Source: DATJZH01 sp052146815
GTDB lineage: Bacteria; Actinomycetota; Actinomycetes; Streptosporangiales; Streptosporangiaceae
NCBI GenBank assembly: GCA_052146815.1
Contig: JBKQMG010000105.1
Coordinates: 4,140-68,139 of the forward strand
Direction: 5' to 3'
DNA length: 64,000 nucleotides
Part shown: piece after piece, positions 1-8,543 of the stretch
How positions within the stretch are numbered: the stretch's first letter is position 1
Layout: each line of letters opens with the position of its first letter
Notes under the pieces: generated by a model
Told to the model about the DNA's origin: nothing
The model's input: the letters and a program-made list of their open reading frames with translations, nothing else
Database searches by the model: none
Translations under genes and position numbers: made by a program

Positions 1-71
1 GTTGAGAGCAGTTCGGCCAGGGCTACGAATTGAGCGGCCACGGCGGGTTGCAGTTCGGCGTCATCGGACAT
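1..71 (-). CDS. N-terminal fragment of an unidentified protein, cut by window edge
   Basis: An ATG at 69-71 on the minus strand is preceded by a GGAG box and opens a frame that runs off the left edge of the window. It encodes about 23 residues beginning MSDDAELQPAVAAQFVALAE. Short acidic, alanine-rich starts of this kind occur in actinobacterial GAF/ANTAR-type regulators, but 23 residues cannot establish a family. It is transcribed in the same direction as the beta-propeller gene at 289-1593. Confidence 0.45.
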   Translation of the reverse strand, partial: MSDDAELQPAVAAQFVALAELLS

Positions 72-288
72 ATTCTCCACCCCTTTGTCGAGCCATTCAC
101 ATCCCTGTGGCTCCGACGGAGAACGTCCTCGAAAACCATCGATGCCGCCCCACGCATCGGTCATCCGTCACGGTAGTCGGCGACGGTCGAGAGCCGACGT
201 GATGGAAACGCCCGTTCGACCTCCTGCGAGTCAACACCACTTGCACAAACACGACCGTCGTAGGTCAGAGCGGGGACACGCAACTGCT

Positions 289-1593
289 CTACGGCAGGGT
301 GCTCACCTTTACCGCCTCAAGTTGAGCAGAGGCGAAGTTGGATACAAGGAGCGTGTCTCCGTCCGGACTCACCGCCACGTCGCGTGGAAAGTCGCCCGAT
401 TCGACATATCCGTCGAGAATCAGGTTTCCCCCTGAAGCGAGTGTGACGACCGCTAAATCTGGGTGCGCGCCGGGTATGCCAAAGCGATCCGAATCGGCGA
501 TGACTAGGGTGTGATCGCCATCGACCAGGGCCAGGTCGACGGGTGCCTCCCCGACCTGCATGTCAGCTTTGAGGGCACCGTTCGAATCCGAAACGAGGTC
601 GTCGGCCGAGAACTCGAGAACCGCATCGCTCTCACGGGCAGTCACGAACACGGATGTCCTCGTCGCCACCACTCGCACTGGGCTACAGCCCGCGAGCACG
701 GTCGAGAGGATCGCACGAGCAGGTGTTCGTTCGGCTCTGTTCACGTCGATTGTCGTCAGGGTCCCTTCCGATTGACCAGGGCCCACCGATTCGCTCGTCA
801 CATAAATGTAGCGACCATTGGGAGATATGGCGACACCGACGGGGGCGATTCCAAGTGGAACGGTGCCCACCAAGTCAGATCGACCGAAGCCGCGAGCAAG
901 TGCTCGCCTCAGATCGAACACAGCCAACTCGTTGCTGTCCTCGAGTGAGACGAACACAAAGTCTCCCTCAGGTGACACCGCAGCTTCGATGGCACCGGTC
1001 CCAGGGCTGGCGAGCGTTCCAACAGACCAAGACGCAGAGGATGAGCCCTTCTCCTGAAGGTGCTTCACGTTGAGGACCACCGCTCCGCTCCCTGCGGCAG
1101 CGACCAGGTATCGTCCGTTCGGTGTGAGGGCGAGTCCGGTCGGCGACGTCCCTCCGGTGGGCGCGTCGTGCGGTTGCACCGTGCCAAAGGTGTCGATCCG
1201 GACGAGGTGAGGGATCGAATCACTGATTGCGTACTCAATTACGGATCCGGTCGGGCTGGCAACGAAGGCGTTGCTCTTGTCGACAAAGGCGACGCCAAAA
1301 GGCGCACCGTTGACCGGCACGAAGCTGGTATCGACGCCACCGAGATTCGGTGCAGAAGCCACCCCGGTGGAGCATGGAGGAACGGCGAGGTGCGTGCCCG
1401 TCGGCTGCGCACCAGCCTCCGGCGCAGTACACGAGACGCCTAGACCCAAGGCGCAGACTCCGCCCAGAACGATCGCCACCCAAGCCATATATGGATAGAT
1501 TCGCACGGCTCCAGATCGTTCGCTCGCCGCTAAGGGGGCGGACCTGCGGCGCCGGACCGGGCGGGTCGGCCTGGGCTCTGATCTGGTAAGCAT
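289..1593 (-). CDS. YncE-like beta-propeller protein with N-terminal membrane anchor
   Basis: The 434-residue product starts with an Arg-rich cytoplasmic stretch (residues 9-18), then one hydrophobic segment at about 36-54 ending in Cys55. The rest is exported. The exported part carries repeated blades with the motif SP(D/N/E)G followed by a short strand, for example SPNGRYIYVTSE and SPDGDTLLVSN. This is typical of seven-bladed YVTN/lactonase-like propellers. The bases before Cys55 (GVSC) are a poor lipobox, so an uncleaved anchor or ordinary signal peptide is as likely as a lipoprotein. Such proteins are often of unknown substrate; no catalytic residues of 6-phosphogluconolactonase can be claimed. 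It is divergent from the gene at 1644, with a 12-bp palindrome between them. Confidence 0.75.
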   Translation of the reverse strand: MLTRSEPRPTRPVRRRRSAPLAASERSGAVRIYPYMAWVAIVLGGVCALGLGVSCTAPEAGAQPTGTHLAVPPCSTGVASAPNLGGVDTSFVPVNGAPFGVAFVDKSNAFVASPTGSVIEYAISDSIPHLVRIDTFGTVQPHDAPTGGTSPTGLALTPNGRYLVAAAGSGAVVLNVKHLQEKGSSSASWSVGTLASPGTGAIEAAVSPEGDFVFVSLEDSNELAVFDLRRALARGFGRSDLVGTVPLGIAPVGVAISPNGRYIYVTSESVGPGQSEGTLTTIDVNRAERTPARAILSTVLAGCSPVRVVATRTSVFVTARESDAVLEFSADDLVSDSNGALKADMQVGEAPVDLALVDGDHTLVIADSDRFGIPGAHPDLAVVTLASGGNLILDGYVESGDFPRDVAVSPDGDTLLVSNFASAQLEAVKVSTLP

Positions 1594-1609
1594 CCTACTA
1601 GCGACCCGG

Positions 1610-1621
1610 CCGACCGGTCGG
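1610..1621. promoter_or_regulatory. 12-bp palindrome between divergent genes
   Basis: CCGACCGGTCGG is a perfect palindrome. It sits 16 bases upstream of the beta-propeller start (1593, minus) and 22 bases upstream of the start at 1644 (plus). Its position fits an operator or dyad in a shared divergent promoter. At this GC content a short GC-rich palindrome may also be chance. Confidence 0.3.
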
Positions 1622-1643
1622 GCGTGAGAGACAGGAGACCATC

Positions 1644-1970
1644 ATGGCCAACGAAACACCGGTGCTCGACACGATTACCGCCATGACCCTCGATTCGGTC
1701 GAGCGGTGTGGCCTCGACGCAGACACATTGCTGTTGGTGCGCATCGCTGCTCTTGCCGCCGTGGATGCCAAAGCCGCTTCTTACCTCCTGCACGTCGGGC
1801 CCGCCGTGGACGCCGGGGTGACCCTCGAACAGGTTCAGGACGTGTTGGTGGCGGTGGCACCGATCGTCGGCACGGCCAGGACGATGTCGGCGTCCCTCGC
1901 GATCACCGAGGCCTTGGGCCTGGCCATCGCCGTCATTGAAGCTGAGATCGACGAAGAGCTCGAAGGATGA
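1644..1970 (+). CDS. Carboxymuconolactone decarboxylase (CMD/AhpD-like) family protein
   Basis: The 108-residue all-helical product has the size and pattern of a single CMD domain, with a central segment rich in alanine and a VxxxQVQDVLV helix. It has no CxxC redox pair, so it is not a classical AhpD peroxidase component. A clear AGGAG box sits 6 bases before the ATG. The family includes decarboxylases of aromatic ring-cleavage products and small oxidative-stress proteins. Placement next to a catabolic island makes a role in that pathway possible, but no ATGATCAT operator precedes it. Confidence 0.75.
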   Translation: MANETPVLDTITAMTLDSVERCGLDADTLLLVRIAALAAVDAKAASYLLHVGPAVDAGVTLEQVQDVLVAVAPIVGTARTMSASLAITEALGLAIAVIEAEIDEELEG

Positions 1971-2074
1971 TGCGAGCTGACCTCCATAAAAGGAAAAGAC
2001 CAGCATAGGGGCCACATCAGCCCTCCGAGCGTTCTGCGCCCGCTTGCATTGATCGGGACAGCCCTCCTACGATC

Positions 2075-2082
2075 ATGATCAT
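2075..2082. promoter_or_regulatory. Candidate operator A (ATGATCAT) before amidohydrolase gene
   Basis: The local sequence GATCATGATCAT contains the 8-bp palindrome shared with three other intergenic sites at 8373, 10634 and 11511. It is 89 bases upstream of the ATG at 2172. The site is inferred to bind the GntR/FCD regulator encoded at 8544-9419. Confidence 0.5.
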
Positions 2083-2171
2083 AGAAAGCGCGGTGGTTGG
2101 CCGCGGTGCCCTGCCCATGAACCGTGGAGAATCTTCGCCGGCATGGGCCCGGCGAGGGGGAGGTCGGCGTC

Positions 2172-3398
2172 ATGTCTGAGCTCGAAGAGCGTCTGCTCGT
2201 CGTGTCTTCCGACGGACACGTCGGGCCGCCGGCGGAGAGCTACCGGGAGTACGTCGATCCACGACACCTGGGAGCATTCGACGAGTGGCTCCTCCACTAT
2301 GTGCCGCAGTGGCTGGCGACGGAGGAGAAGGACCCGGAAATCCCGGTGACCTGGTCAGAGGAGTTCAAGAAGCACTGGTTGGAGCAGGATGAGGTCCGCT
2401 GGGGAATTGTGGGCAAATGGGACGCCCGGCGTCGCCTCGAGGCCCTCGACACCGACGGCGTCGCCGTCGACCTCCTATTCCCAGATGACCAGTCCGGGAA
2501 CTCGCCGCCGTTCATCGGGCTGGCGCGGGACTTCGACCGGCCGTGGGACAGTGAGTACCCAACCGAGCTGAAGCTGGCCGGCGCCCGCGCCTACAACCGC
2601 TGGCTCGCCGAGTTCTGCTCCGAAGCCCCCGAGCGCCTGTTGGGCATCTCGCTGATCGGCGCACTCGGCGATGTCGACGCGGCGATAGAAGAGGTGCGCT
2701 GGGCCAAGGAGAATGGGATCAACGGCGGCGCGCTGCTGCCGGTCTTCTACTACAACACGAGCGAGCCGTTCTGGAACGACCGCCGTTACGACCCCCTCTG
2801 GGAAGCGTGCTCGGACCTGGGCGTCCCGCTACACACCCACGTCGGCCCCGGCAGTCCCAACTATGGCCAGGGTCCCGAGGCGCCGTTGCTCTATGCCTAC
2901 GAATCCACCTACTGGCCGCACCGGCCGCTGTGGTTCCTGATCCTCAGCGGTGTCCTCGAGCGGCATCCCGAGCTCAGGCTGATCTTCACCGAGCAGCCCC
3001 CCGTCACCTGGGTCATCGAAGCACTGGCCATGATGGACGGCCACGTCCAAAATCCAACGTTCGCCTCCGCAGCGCACGAGGTGCTCACCCAGAAGCCGAG
3101 CGACTACTTCCACCGCCAGGTCTGGATCGGCGCCACCCTGCTCAGCCGCCCCGAGCTCGAGCTACGGCACGCCATCGGCGTCAAGAAGCTCATGTGGGGC
3201 TCCGATTTCCCGCACCTGGAGTCGCACTGGCCCCATGCCCGCGAGCGGCTCCGCGACCTCATGAAAGGACTCCCCGAGGAGGAGGTTCTCGCCATGATCG
3301 GCGGCAACGCCGTCGACGCCTACAACCTCGACGTCGATTCTCTCCGACCCGTGGTGGAAAGCATCGGGCCCCTAAGGGGCCAGGTCCTCACCGCCTGA
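2172..3398 (+). CDS. Amidohydrolase-2 family metal-dependent hydrolase
   Basis: The product (408 residues from this start) is a TIM-barrel protein of the amidohydrolase-2/ACMSD superfamily. The N-terminal metal motif is D14-G15-H16 in SSDGH, a His in LHTHVGPGSP sits at about residue 225, and the C-terminal metal Asp is in WGSDFPHLESHWP at about 340. A frame-compatible ATG at 2124 exists, but the start at 2172 is preceded by a purine-rich GAGGGGGAGG and places the first metal motif at the usual position. Members hydrolyse or decarboxylate cyclic acids; substrate unknown. The SDR gene follows 26 bases later, suggesting co-transcription under operator A. Confidence 0.88.
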   Translation: MSELEERLLVVSSDGHVGPPAESYREYVDPRHLGAFDEWLLHYVPQWLATEEKDPEIPVTWSEEFKKHWLEQDEVRWGIVGKWDARRRLEALDTDGVAVDLLFPDDQSGNSPPFIGLARDFDRPWDSEYPTELKLAGARAYNRWLAEFCSEAPERLLGISLIGALGDVDAAIEEVRWAKENGINGGALLPVFYYNTSEPFWNDRRYDPLWEACSDLGVPLHTHVGPGSPNYGQGPEAPLLYAYESTYWPHRPLWFLILSGVLERHPELRLIFTEQPPVTWVIEALAMMDGHVQNPTFASAAHEVLTQKPSDYFHRQVWIGATLLSRPELELRHAIGVKKLMWGSDFPHLESHWPHARERLRDLMKGLPEEEVLAMIGGNAVDAYNLDVDSLRPVVESIGPLRGQVLTA

Positions 3399-3424
3399 GG
3401 GGCCAGTGGCAAGAAGGGAGGGAC

Positions 3425-4189
3425 ATGGGACGCTTGGAAGGCAAGGTCGCCCTGATCACGGGGACAGCGGGCGGACAAGGTAGAGCTGCAGCGCGCATTT
3501 TCGCCCGGGAGGGAGCGAGCGTGATCGGTTGTGACCTCAATGCCGAAGGCAACCGGGAGACGACGGAGCTGGTGCGTTCAGAGGGCGGCTCAATGCTCGG
3601 ACTGGAGCCGGTGGACTTGGGCGATCCCCTTCAGGCCGAGGCGTTCGTAGAACGCGCGGCTGCCGAGTGGGATGGGCTAGATATCGTCTACAACAACGCG
3701 TCGGCTCAACGCTTCACCCCATTCGGTTCAATCAGCTCCGACGATTGGGACTTCACAATGAGGAACGATTTGTACTTGCCGTTCCTGGTTACCCGATACG
3801 CGTGGAAGCATCTCGTCGACGGGGGCGGTGGTTCGATCGTCAACATCTCGTCAGGGGCTGGGTTGCTTGTCAGCCGTTCGCTGCCGATGGCGGCACACTC
3901 CACGGCCAAGGCCGGCGTCAACGGGCTCACCCGCGCGCTGGCGGCTGAGGGTGCTCCACATCACATCCGAGCGAACAGCATCTGCCCGGGAGTGATAGAG
4001 ACTCCCGTCAGTGCCGACTACCTGTCTTCCGAAGCTGGTCAAGAGATTGCTCGGTCCATACCGCTCGGCCGAATCGGAAAGCCCGAAGACATCGTCTACT
4101 GTGCGCTGTACTTGGCATCCGACGAGTCCAGCTACGTGACGGGAGCTACCTTTGTAGTCGACGGTGGTACGACCGCCGTGCTGCCGTAG
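3425..4189 (+). CDS. Short-chain dehydrogenase/reductase with His at the catalytic Tyr position
   Basis: The 254-residue product has the SDR Rossmann motif TGTAGGQG (residues 12-19), NNAS (90-93), a catalytic Ser in NISSG (142/143), and a C-terminal YVTGATFVVDGG. Where the family has Tyr-x-x-x-Lys, this protein has H158-S-T-A-K162. The codon is CAC at 3896-3898, one transition from the Tyr codon TAC. The start is fixed by GGGAGGG just before the ATG. It is co-directional with the amidohydrolase and ends 35 bases from the convergent thiolase gene. An NAD(P)-binding role is secure; normal oxidoreductase catalysis is doubtful. Confidence 0.88.
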   Translation: MGRLEGKVALITGTAGGQGRAAARIFAREGASVIGCDLNAEGNRETTELVRSEGGSMLGLEPVDLGDPLQAEAFVERAAAEWDGLDIVYNNASAQRFTPFGSISSDDWDFTMRNDLYLPFLVTRYAWKHLVDGGGGSIVNISSGAGLLVSRSLPMAAHSTAKAGVNGLTRALAAEGAPHHIRANSICPGVIETPVSADYLSSEAGQEIARSIPLGRIGKPEDIVYCALYLASDESSYVTGATFVVDGGTTAVLP

Positions 4190-4224
4190 AGGCGGCGTCG
4201 TACCTTCGCCATACCTTCGTCATG

Positions 4225-5409
4225 CTACGCACTCAACACGAGGGCTCCGCAGTGGTGCGCAGGGCCGCCCGTTTGCACCAGCGCGACGTCCGGGTTAGCG
4301 ATCTGGCGTGCCCCCGATCGTCCCCGTATCTGGAGTACAGCCTCAATCACTTGCGGACTGCCGTGCAGTCGACCCATTCCCAGGGCACCACCGCTGGTAT
4401 TCAGAGGCAGTGTGCCCCCGCGAGCGGTGGCGTCGTCTTGGAGACCCAGGTAGGCCTCCCCTTCGGGGTAGAAACCGAAACACTCGAGCCAGAGGTAGGG
4501 GAAGTAGGAGAATCCGTCATACAGGTGGGCATGAGTGATGTCGTGATGCGACAGACCAGCGCTGGACCACAGGGCCCGAGCGAGTCGCCGGCCGGAGATC
4601 ATCATGTCCTCAAGGGTGACACCGAGCGACCGCTTTGGTGGTAGCCCAAGACTTGCGCAGCCGGTGACGTAGGCGGGTTTCTGTCTGAGGTCGCGGGCCC
4701 GATCGGCCGTGGTGAGCACCACCGCGCCGCAACCGTCGACGGGCATATCGCAGTCCAAGAGACTGAGGGGCTCGGCGATCATTCGCGACTCGAGGTAGTC
4801 ATCAATCCCTATCGGCCGGCCGTTGAAAACGGCGTCGGGATTGTCGGCGGCGTTGGCGCGATTGCGGACGATAAAGGTGGCGAGATGTTCGCGCGTCGCC
4901 CCGTACAGGGCCATGTAGCGGGAGTACGGCATGGCAAACCGGATCACGTTGTGCCCGAATCCCCAAGGAGCCGTGAACTGGCCGACCCCTTCGACTCGAG
5001 GCTGGCTGACCCTTCCGAACGTCCCGAGAGGGTTGTGCATGGCCCGCCATACGAGCACGTGGCTACATGCGCCTGCCGCGAGAGCGTGGACGGCCTGGAC
5101 TAGGGCTGCGGCAATCGTGCCGCCGGTTATGGAGCAAGACCAGTTGAGGTTCTCGAGCCGCATTGCTTGCGCGATGTACTCGACGTCGACGACGTGCACG
5201 CCGTTGACGATCGGGCCCCTAAAGGGTCCCGATGGCGTCGGGTAGTTGCTCACACCGTCAATGTCGTCGGCGGTCAGCCCGGCATCGTCAAGTGCCCTGG
5301 TGCACGCACTCACCGCGAGTTGCCCGACGGTTCGTTCGCTGTGGCGCTGCACATCAGAATACCCGACGCCGACGATGGCAACCCGGTTCCGCAATGCTGC
5401 GGCAGTCAC
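4225..5409 (-). CDS. Thiolase-like / lipid-transfer-type protein (SCP2-thiolase or acyl-CoA retro-aldolase)
   Basis: Starting at the GTG that overlaps the upstream stop (GTGA at 5406-5409), the product has 394 residues, the usual length for non-condensing thiolase-superfamily proteins. The N-terminal RVAIVGVGYSDVQR, Cys92 in NWSCS, GGALGMGRLHG near the C-terminus and the terminal GGPAHHCGALVL are all family features. The partner gene upstream encodes a Zn-ribbon/OB-fold protein. Such pairs are known from steroid side-chain degradation, where the Ltp2-type thiolase fold needs a DUF35 partner to act as a retro-aldolase. Thiolysis or retro-aldol cleavage of an acyl-CoA is the likely job. It is third in the operon with the CoA-transferase. 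Confidence 0.88.
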   Translation of the reverse strand: MTAAALRNRVAIVGVGYSDVQRHSERTVGQLAVSACTRALDDAGLTADDIDGVSNYPTPSGPFRGPIVNGVHVVDVEYIAQAMRLENLNWSCSITGGTIAAALVQAVHALAAGACSHVLVWRAMHNPLGTFGRVSQPRVEGVGQFTAPWGFGHNVIRFAMPYSRYMALYGATREHLATFIVRNRANAADNPDAVFNGRPIGIDDYLESRMIAEPLSLLDCDMPVDGCGAVVLTTADRARDLRQKPAYVTGCASLGLPPKRSLGVTLEDMMISGRRLARALWSSAGLSHHDITHAHLYDGFSYFPYLWLECFGFYPEGEAYLGLQDDATARGGTLPLNTSGGALGMGRLHGSPQVIEAVLQIRGRSGARQIANPDVALVQTGGPAHHCGALVLSA

Positions 5410-5870
5410 CCGGAGACGTTTCCGACTAGCTTGAACGTGGGAAGGATGAAACCGTCGCTCTCTTCGCGGAAGACCACTTCGACTGCGCACCCAATCTGTG
5501 CCTCGTACGGAGCGGCGTCCACCAGGTTGCCGGCGACGAGCAGCTCTGCCTGTTCGTCGAGCTCGACGAAGAGGCAGACGTAGGGCACGTCGTCTTCGAA
5601 GCCGACCACAACCGGGGATTCGACGATGACCCGCTCGAAGATAATGCCCCGACCGCTGACCGGTTCGAAGGTCAGGTCACCGGAGCGACAACTCGTGCAC
5701 TCGGGGTACGGCGGGTGCACGTAGCTCTTGCACGCCCGGCAGCGTTGGATCACCAGCCGATGCTCGGACACGCCGTTCCAGAAGGGTTGAGCGAGACCGT
5801 CGGGAACGGGGCGCGGCTTGAGCGCTCGATTTTCGCCTGCTCTCGACGGTCGGTGCATGGGTTCGTTCAC
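5406..5870 (-). CDS. Zn-ribbon and OB-fold acyl-CoA-associated protein (DUF35)
   Basis: The 154-residue protein has an N-terminal helix, a rubredoxin-like zinc ribbon with Cys44, Cys47, Cys58 and Cys61, then an OB-fold domain beginning near FEPVSGRGIIFE. This is the DUF35_N/OB_aCoA_assoc layout. These proteins bind acyl-CoA and form complexes with thiolase-fold enzymes; the next gene is exactly such an enzyme. The start is GTG at 5870, overlapping the CoA-transferase stop as GTGA. An in-frame ATG four codons later is an alternative. The stop overlaps the thiolase start by the same device, so all three products are probably made in coupled amounts. Confidence 0.9.
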   Translation of the reverse strand: MNEPMHRPSRAGENRALKPRPVPDGLAQPFWNGVSEHRLVIQRCRACKSYVHPPYPECTSCRSGDLTFEPVSGRGIIFERVIVESPVVVGFEDDVPYVCLFVELDEQAELLVAGNLVDAAPYEAQIGCAVEVVFREESDGFILPTFKLVGNVSG

Positions 5871-8314
5871 GGCGTGGCGAGAGATTTCTCAGCGAGCGGC
5901 GCATTGATGACTCCCTCCGCGGCTAGCCGCTGCACCTCGTCGTGTGAGTAGCCGAGCTCGAGCAGTATCCCCAGGGTCATCTCCCCAACATCAGCGAAGG
6001 GCTTGCCCGCCTCGCACGGCGTTACAGAAAAGTCGCAGACCGGCCCGTGGCGCCAATATCTGCCCCCACGGGCCAATGCCCCAGCCGACGGGTGCTGCGT
6101 CGGGACCATGAAGTCGATGGCCCGGGTGTGCGGATCTTCATGAAGGAACCGTCGATGTCCCATCCGGTCAGCCCTCACACACGCGACGTCCGCCGCCGTC
6201 AGGTCCGCCTCCCATTCGTCGGCCGATCGCGAGGCGAAGAGCCGCTCGAGGATTTCTGCCAGCGCATGGCGGTGCTCATACCGCCGCGTCCAGTTGCAAA
6301 ACCGCTGGTCGCGCTCGAGTTCCTGGAGGTCGACGGCCCGGCACAATCGGTTGAACTCGACGTCGAAGGGCGCAGCCAGAAAGACCCACCCATTCGAGGT
6401 CTCGTAGAGCCTGTAGGTGGCCTCGAGCCCGAGCTGGAGTTCGTCCGGGTAGCGTCGCGGAGCCTTACCGTCATAGGCCATGGCGTCGTCCGAGTTGCAG
6501 TAGACGACCGAATTCATCATGGTGGTCTCTATGTATTGACCGAGCCCGGTTCGCCATAGAGCAGCGAGGCCGAGCATGATGGCGGTGGCGACGCCGCTCC
6601 CCGAGATGGGGTCGGGTGACTGGTCACCGATCGGGATGTTCCCCTCGCCTGACTGGAATACAGAGTTCCCCGCGAACGCGCCGATCGTGGGGTTGAACGC
6701 GGCCCGCTTCGAGTACGGACCAGCGGACCCGTATGACGCGGCGTGCAGATACACGATGTCGGGTTTGATTTCTCTGACCGACGCGTAGTCCACACCCAGC
6801 CGCTCGGGTGCGCCCGGCCGGAAGTTGTGGAAAAGCACATCTGCCTTGGCCATCAGCTGGTGCAAGATTTCACGCCCGGCGGTTGCCTTCAAGTCAACGG
6901 CAATCGATTCCTTGCCCTGCATCGAACGGACCATGTTCTCATTGGCGGGCATTCGCCTGAACGGGTCGCCTGCCGGCGGCTCGACCTTGATCACCCGAGC
7001 TCCCAGGTCCGCAAGCAATGCACCGCCGAAGGGTGCGGCGAGCCACGACGCCAACTCTAAAATGAGCACTCCTTCGAGAGGGCGCTGCGGCCTCAATCCC
7101 GCGATACGGAACGAAGACCGGTTCGGTGGCGTGCCGGCGAAGATCGTGTCCGAGTGCTCCCCTGGAACGGGAGCGGGCCGCGAAACCACCGCGGGCGTTC
7201 CGCTCATCGTGGCAAATGGGCCCAGCTGCTCCATCGGTCCCACTCGGGGGTCGTCGACGGTCACGACGTGCCGGTTGATCCGGAACTGGGGGTGGTGGAG
7301 CGCCTCCTGCGTCGTTTGCATGATCTCGCCCGCACAGTCAGGGTTCTCCGTGTAGAGGGTGATCCACTCCACGGAGGTCTTCTCTTTCATACGCTCGAGG
7401 ATGAGAAGGTTCAGATCAACCCGGTCCCCTTCGGTCTGAAAGGAAAGCGGTGCACCCCGGTAGCGTGGATCATCCCAAATCCAGTCGAATCCGATCGTGT
7501 GGATCCACGCTCTGAAGAGCTCCGGCTGGACATGAGAGTGCATGATCCATCGGCCGTCCTTGCACTCGGTGCACAGCTGCGATGGGATGGCTCGGCGGGG
7601 GTCCGCTTCGCGCCGGTCCGGGACCAATTCGCCTCGGCGCTGGTCGTCGGTACTCGTCTGGCCAGCGTACAGATCGGGAGGAAGGGGGACTCCGTCTAGC
7701 TGGCGCCACGGATTGTTCGGGGCCGTCACCCCGCGCAAGAGGCTCGTACAGACGTGCTGTCCCTCACCGGTGATCCATGCCACTCGCAGCGCCGCGAGCA
7801 CGCCTTGGAGGGCGAACATCGCAGTGTGGTAGGAGGTGTCGTTCACCGCTCGGTAGATCGGGCGGTTTCTGTGATGGCCCACCTGATCCCGCATCCGCCC
7901 GGACTTGGCATTGACGATGCCGTCGTAGGGTTTGATGTTCCGGTAGAGGCCTCCTTGGCCGAATGCCGAAATAGAGCAGTAGACCAACGACCGATTCAGC
8001 CGAACCACATCCTCGTATCCGATGCCGAGACGCCCAGCCTGACCGGGCCTGAAACTCTCCACCAGGACATCGCTGCCAGCGACCAGGTCCGGAAGGTGCC
8101 GCTTCCCTTCGGTCGTACGGAGGTCGAGGTCGATGCTCAGTTTGCCCCTGTTCCACAGGAGATATGCGGGATGAGACCACAGTGGATCACCGGCAGGCGG
8201 CTCGACACGGATCACTTCAGCGCCGAAGTCGGCCATGATCATGGTGGCCAGGGGCCCGGCCATCCCTCTCGTAAAATCGAGTACCCGCAATCCTTCCAAG
8301 GCCTGACTTGCCAA
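5867..8314 (-). CDS. Tandem two-domain CaiB/BaiF (class III) CoA-transferase
   Basis: The 815-residue protein contains two complete CaiB/BaiF domains in one chain. The first begins LEGLRVLDFTRGMAGPLAT and has ADFGAEVIRVEPPAGDP. The second begins near residue 415 with PLEGVLILELASWLAAPFG and has ADLGARVIKVEPPAGDP. The position of the catalytic Asp of formyl-CoA transferase is Asp in both halves (VNDTSYHTA and SPDPISGSG), so both sites look intact. It probably activates a carboxylic acid by moving CoA from a donor thioester. It is first in an operon with the DUF35 and thiolase genes and sits behind operator B. A second ATGATCAT copy lies within its early coding sequence. Confidence 0.9.
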   Translation of the reverse strand: MASQALEGLRVLDFTRGMAGPLATMIMADFGAEVIRVEPPAGDPLWSHPAYLLWNRGKLSIDLDLRTTEGKRHLPDLVAGSDVLVESFRPGQAGRLGIGYEDVVRLNRSLVYCSISAFGQGGLYRNIKPYDGIVNAKSGRMRDQVGHHRNRPIYRAVNDTSYHTAMFALQGVLAALRVAWITGEGQHVCTSLLRGVTAPNNPWRQLDGVPLPPDLYAGQTSTDDQRRGELVPDRREADPRRAIPSQLCTECKDGRWIMHSHVQPELFRAWIHTIGFDWIWDDPRYRGAPLSFQTEGDRVDLNLLILERMKEKTSVEWITLYTENPDCAGEIMQTTQEALHHPQFRINRHVVTVDDPRVGPMEQLGPFATMSGTPAVVSRPAPVPGEHSDTIFAGTPPNRSSFRIAGLRPQRPLEGVLILELASWLAAPFGGALLADLGARVIKVEPPAGDPFRRMPANENMVRSMQGKESIAVDLKATAGREILHQLMAKADVLFHNFRPGAPERLGVDYASVREIKPDIVYLHAASYGSAGPYSKRAAFNPTIGAFAGNSVFQSGEGNIPIGDQSPDPISGSGVATAIMLGLAALWRTGLGQYIETTMMNSVVYCNSDDAMAYDGKAPRRYPDELQLGLEATYRLYETSNGWVFLAAPFDVEFNRLCRAVDLQELERDQRFCNWTRRYEHRHALAEILERLFASRSADEWEADLTAADVACVRADRMGHRRFLHEDPHTRAIDFMVPTQHPSAGALARGGRYWRHGPVCDFSVTPCEAGKPFADVGEMTLGILLELGYSHDEVQRLAAEGVINAPLAEKSLATP
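8235..8242. promoter_or_regulatory. Intragenic ATGATCAT copy inside the CoA-transferase gene
   Basis: CCATGATCATGG, the same 12-bp palindrome as operator B, occurs 72 bases inside the CoA-transferase coding region, 138 bases from operator B. It encodes Met-Ile-Met in TMIMADFG. It could be a second operator for repressor looping, or simply codon coincidence. Two chance copies also occur in coding DNA of the right-hand piece. Confidence 0.2.
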
Positions 8315-8372
8315 CAGGCACCCCCGATAACTGACCCGCGGACGAACTCGCTAGGCGCCAACACTAGACACC

Positions 8373-8380
8373 ATGATCAT
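8373..8380. promoter_or_regulatory. Candidate operator B before the CoA-transferase operon
   Basis: CCATGATCATGG is a perfect 12-bp palindrome, 59 bases upstream of the CoA-transferase ATG (8314, minus). It lies in the 229-base gap between that gene and the end of the GntR gene. I see no gene in the rest of this gap. Confidence 0.55.
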
Positions 8381-8543
8381 GGATAGCAAGGTACACGTCG
8401 CGAGGCACGCAGCTCTCGTTCACCGAGGCGTCCGCCCTGTGGCCTTCGAGAGAACATGATTGCCGAGCACACCAACTTCGCCATGGCGGTCACCTCGTGG
8501 CGCGCGGATTAGCCAGCACGCCAAAACGTCAGGCGACGGACCG

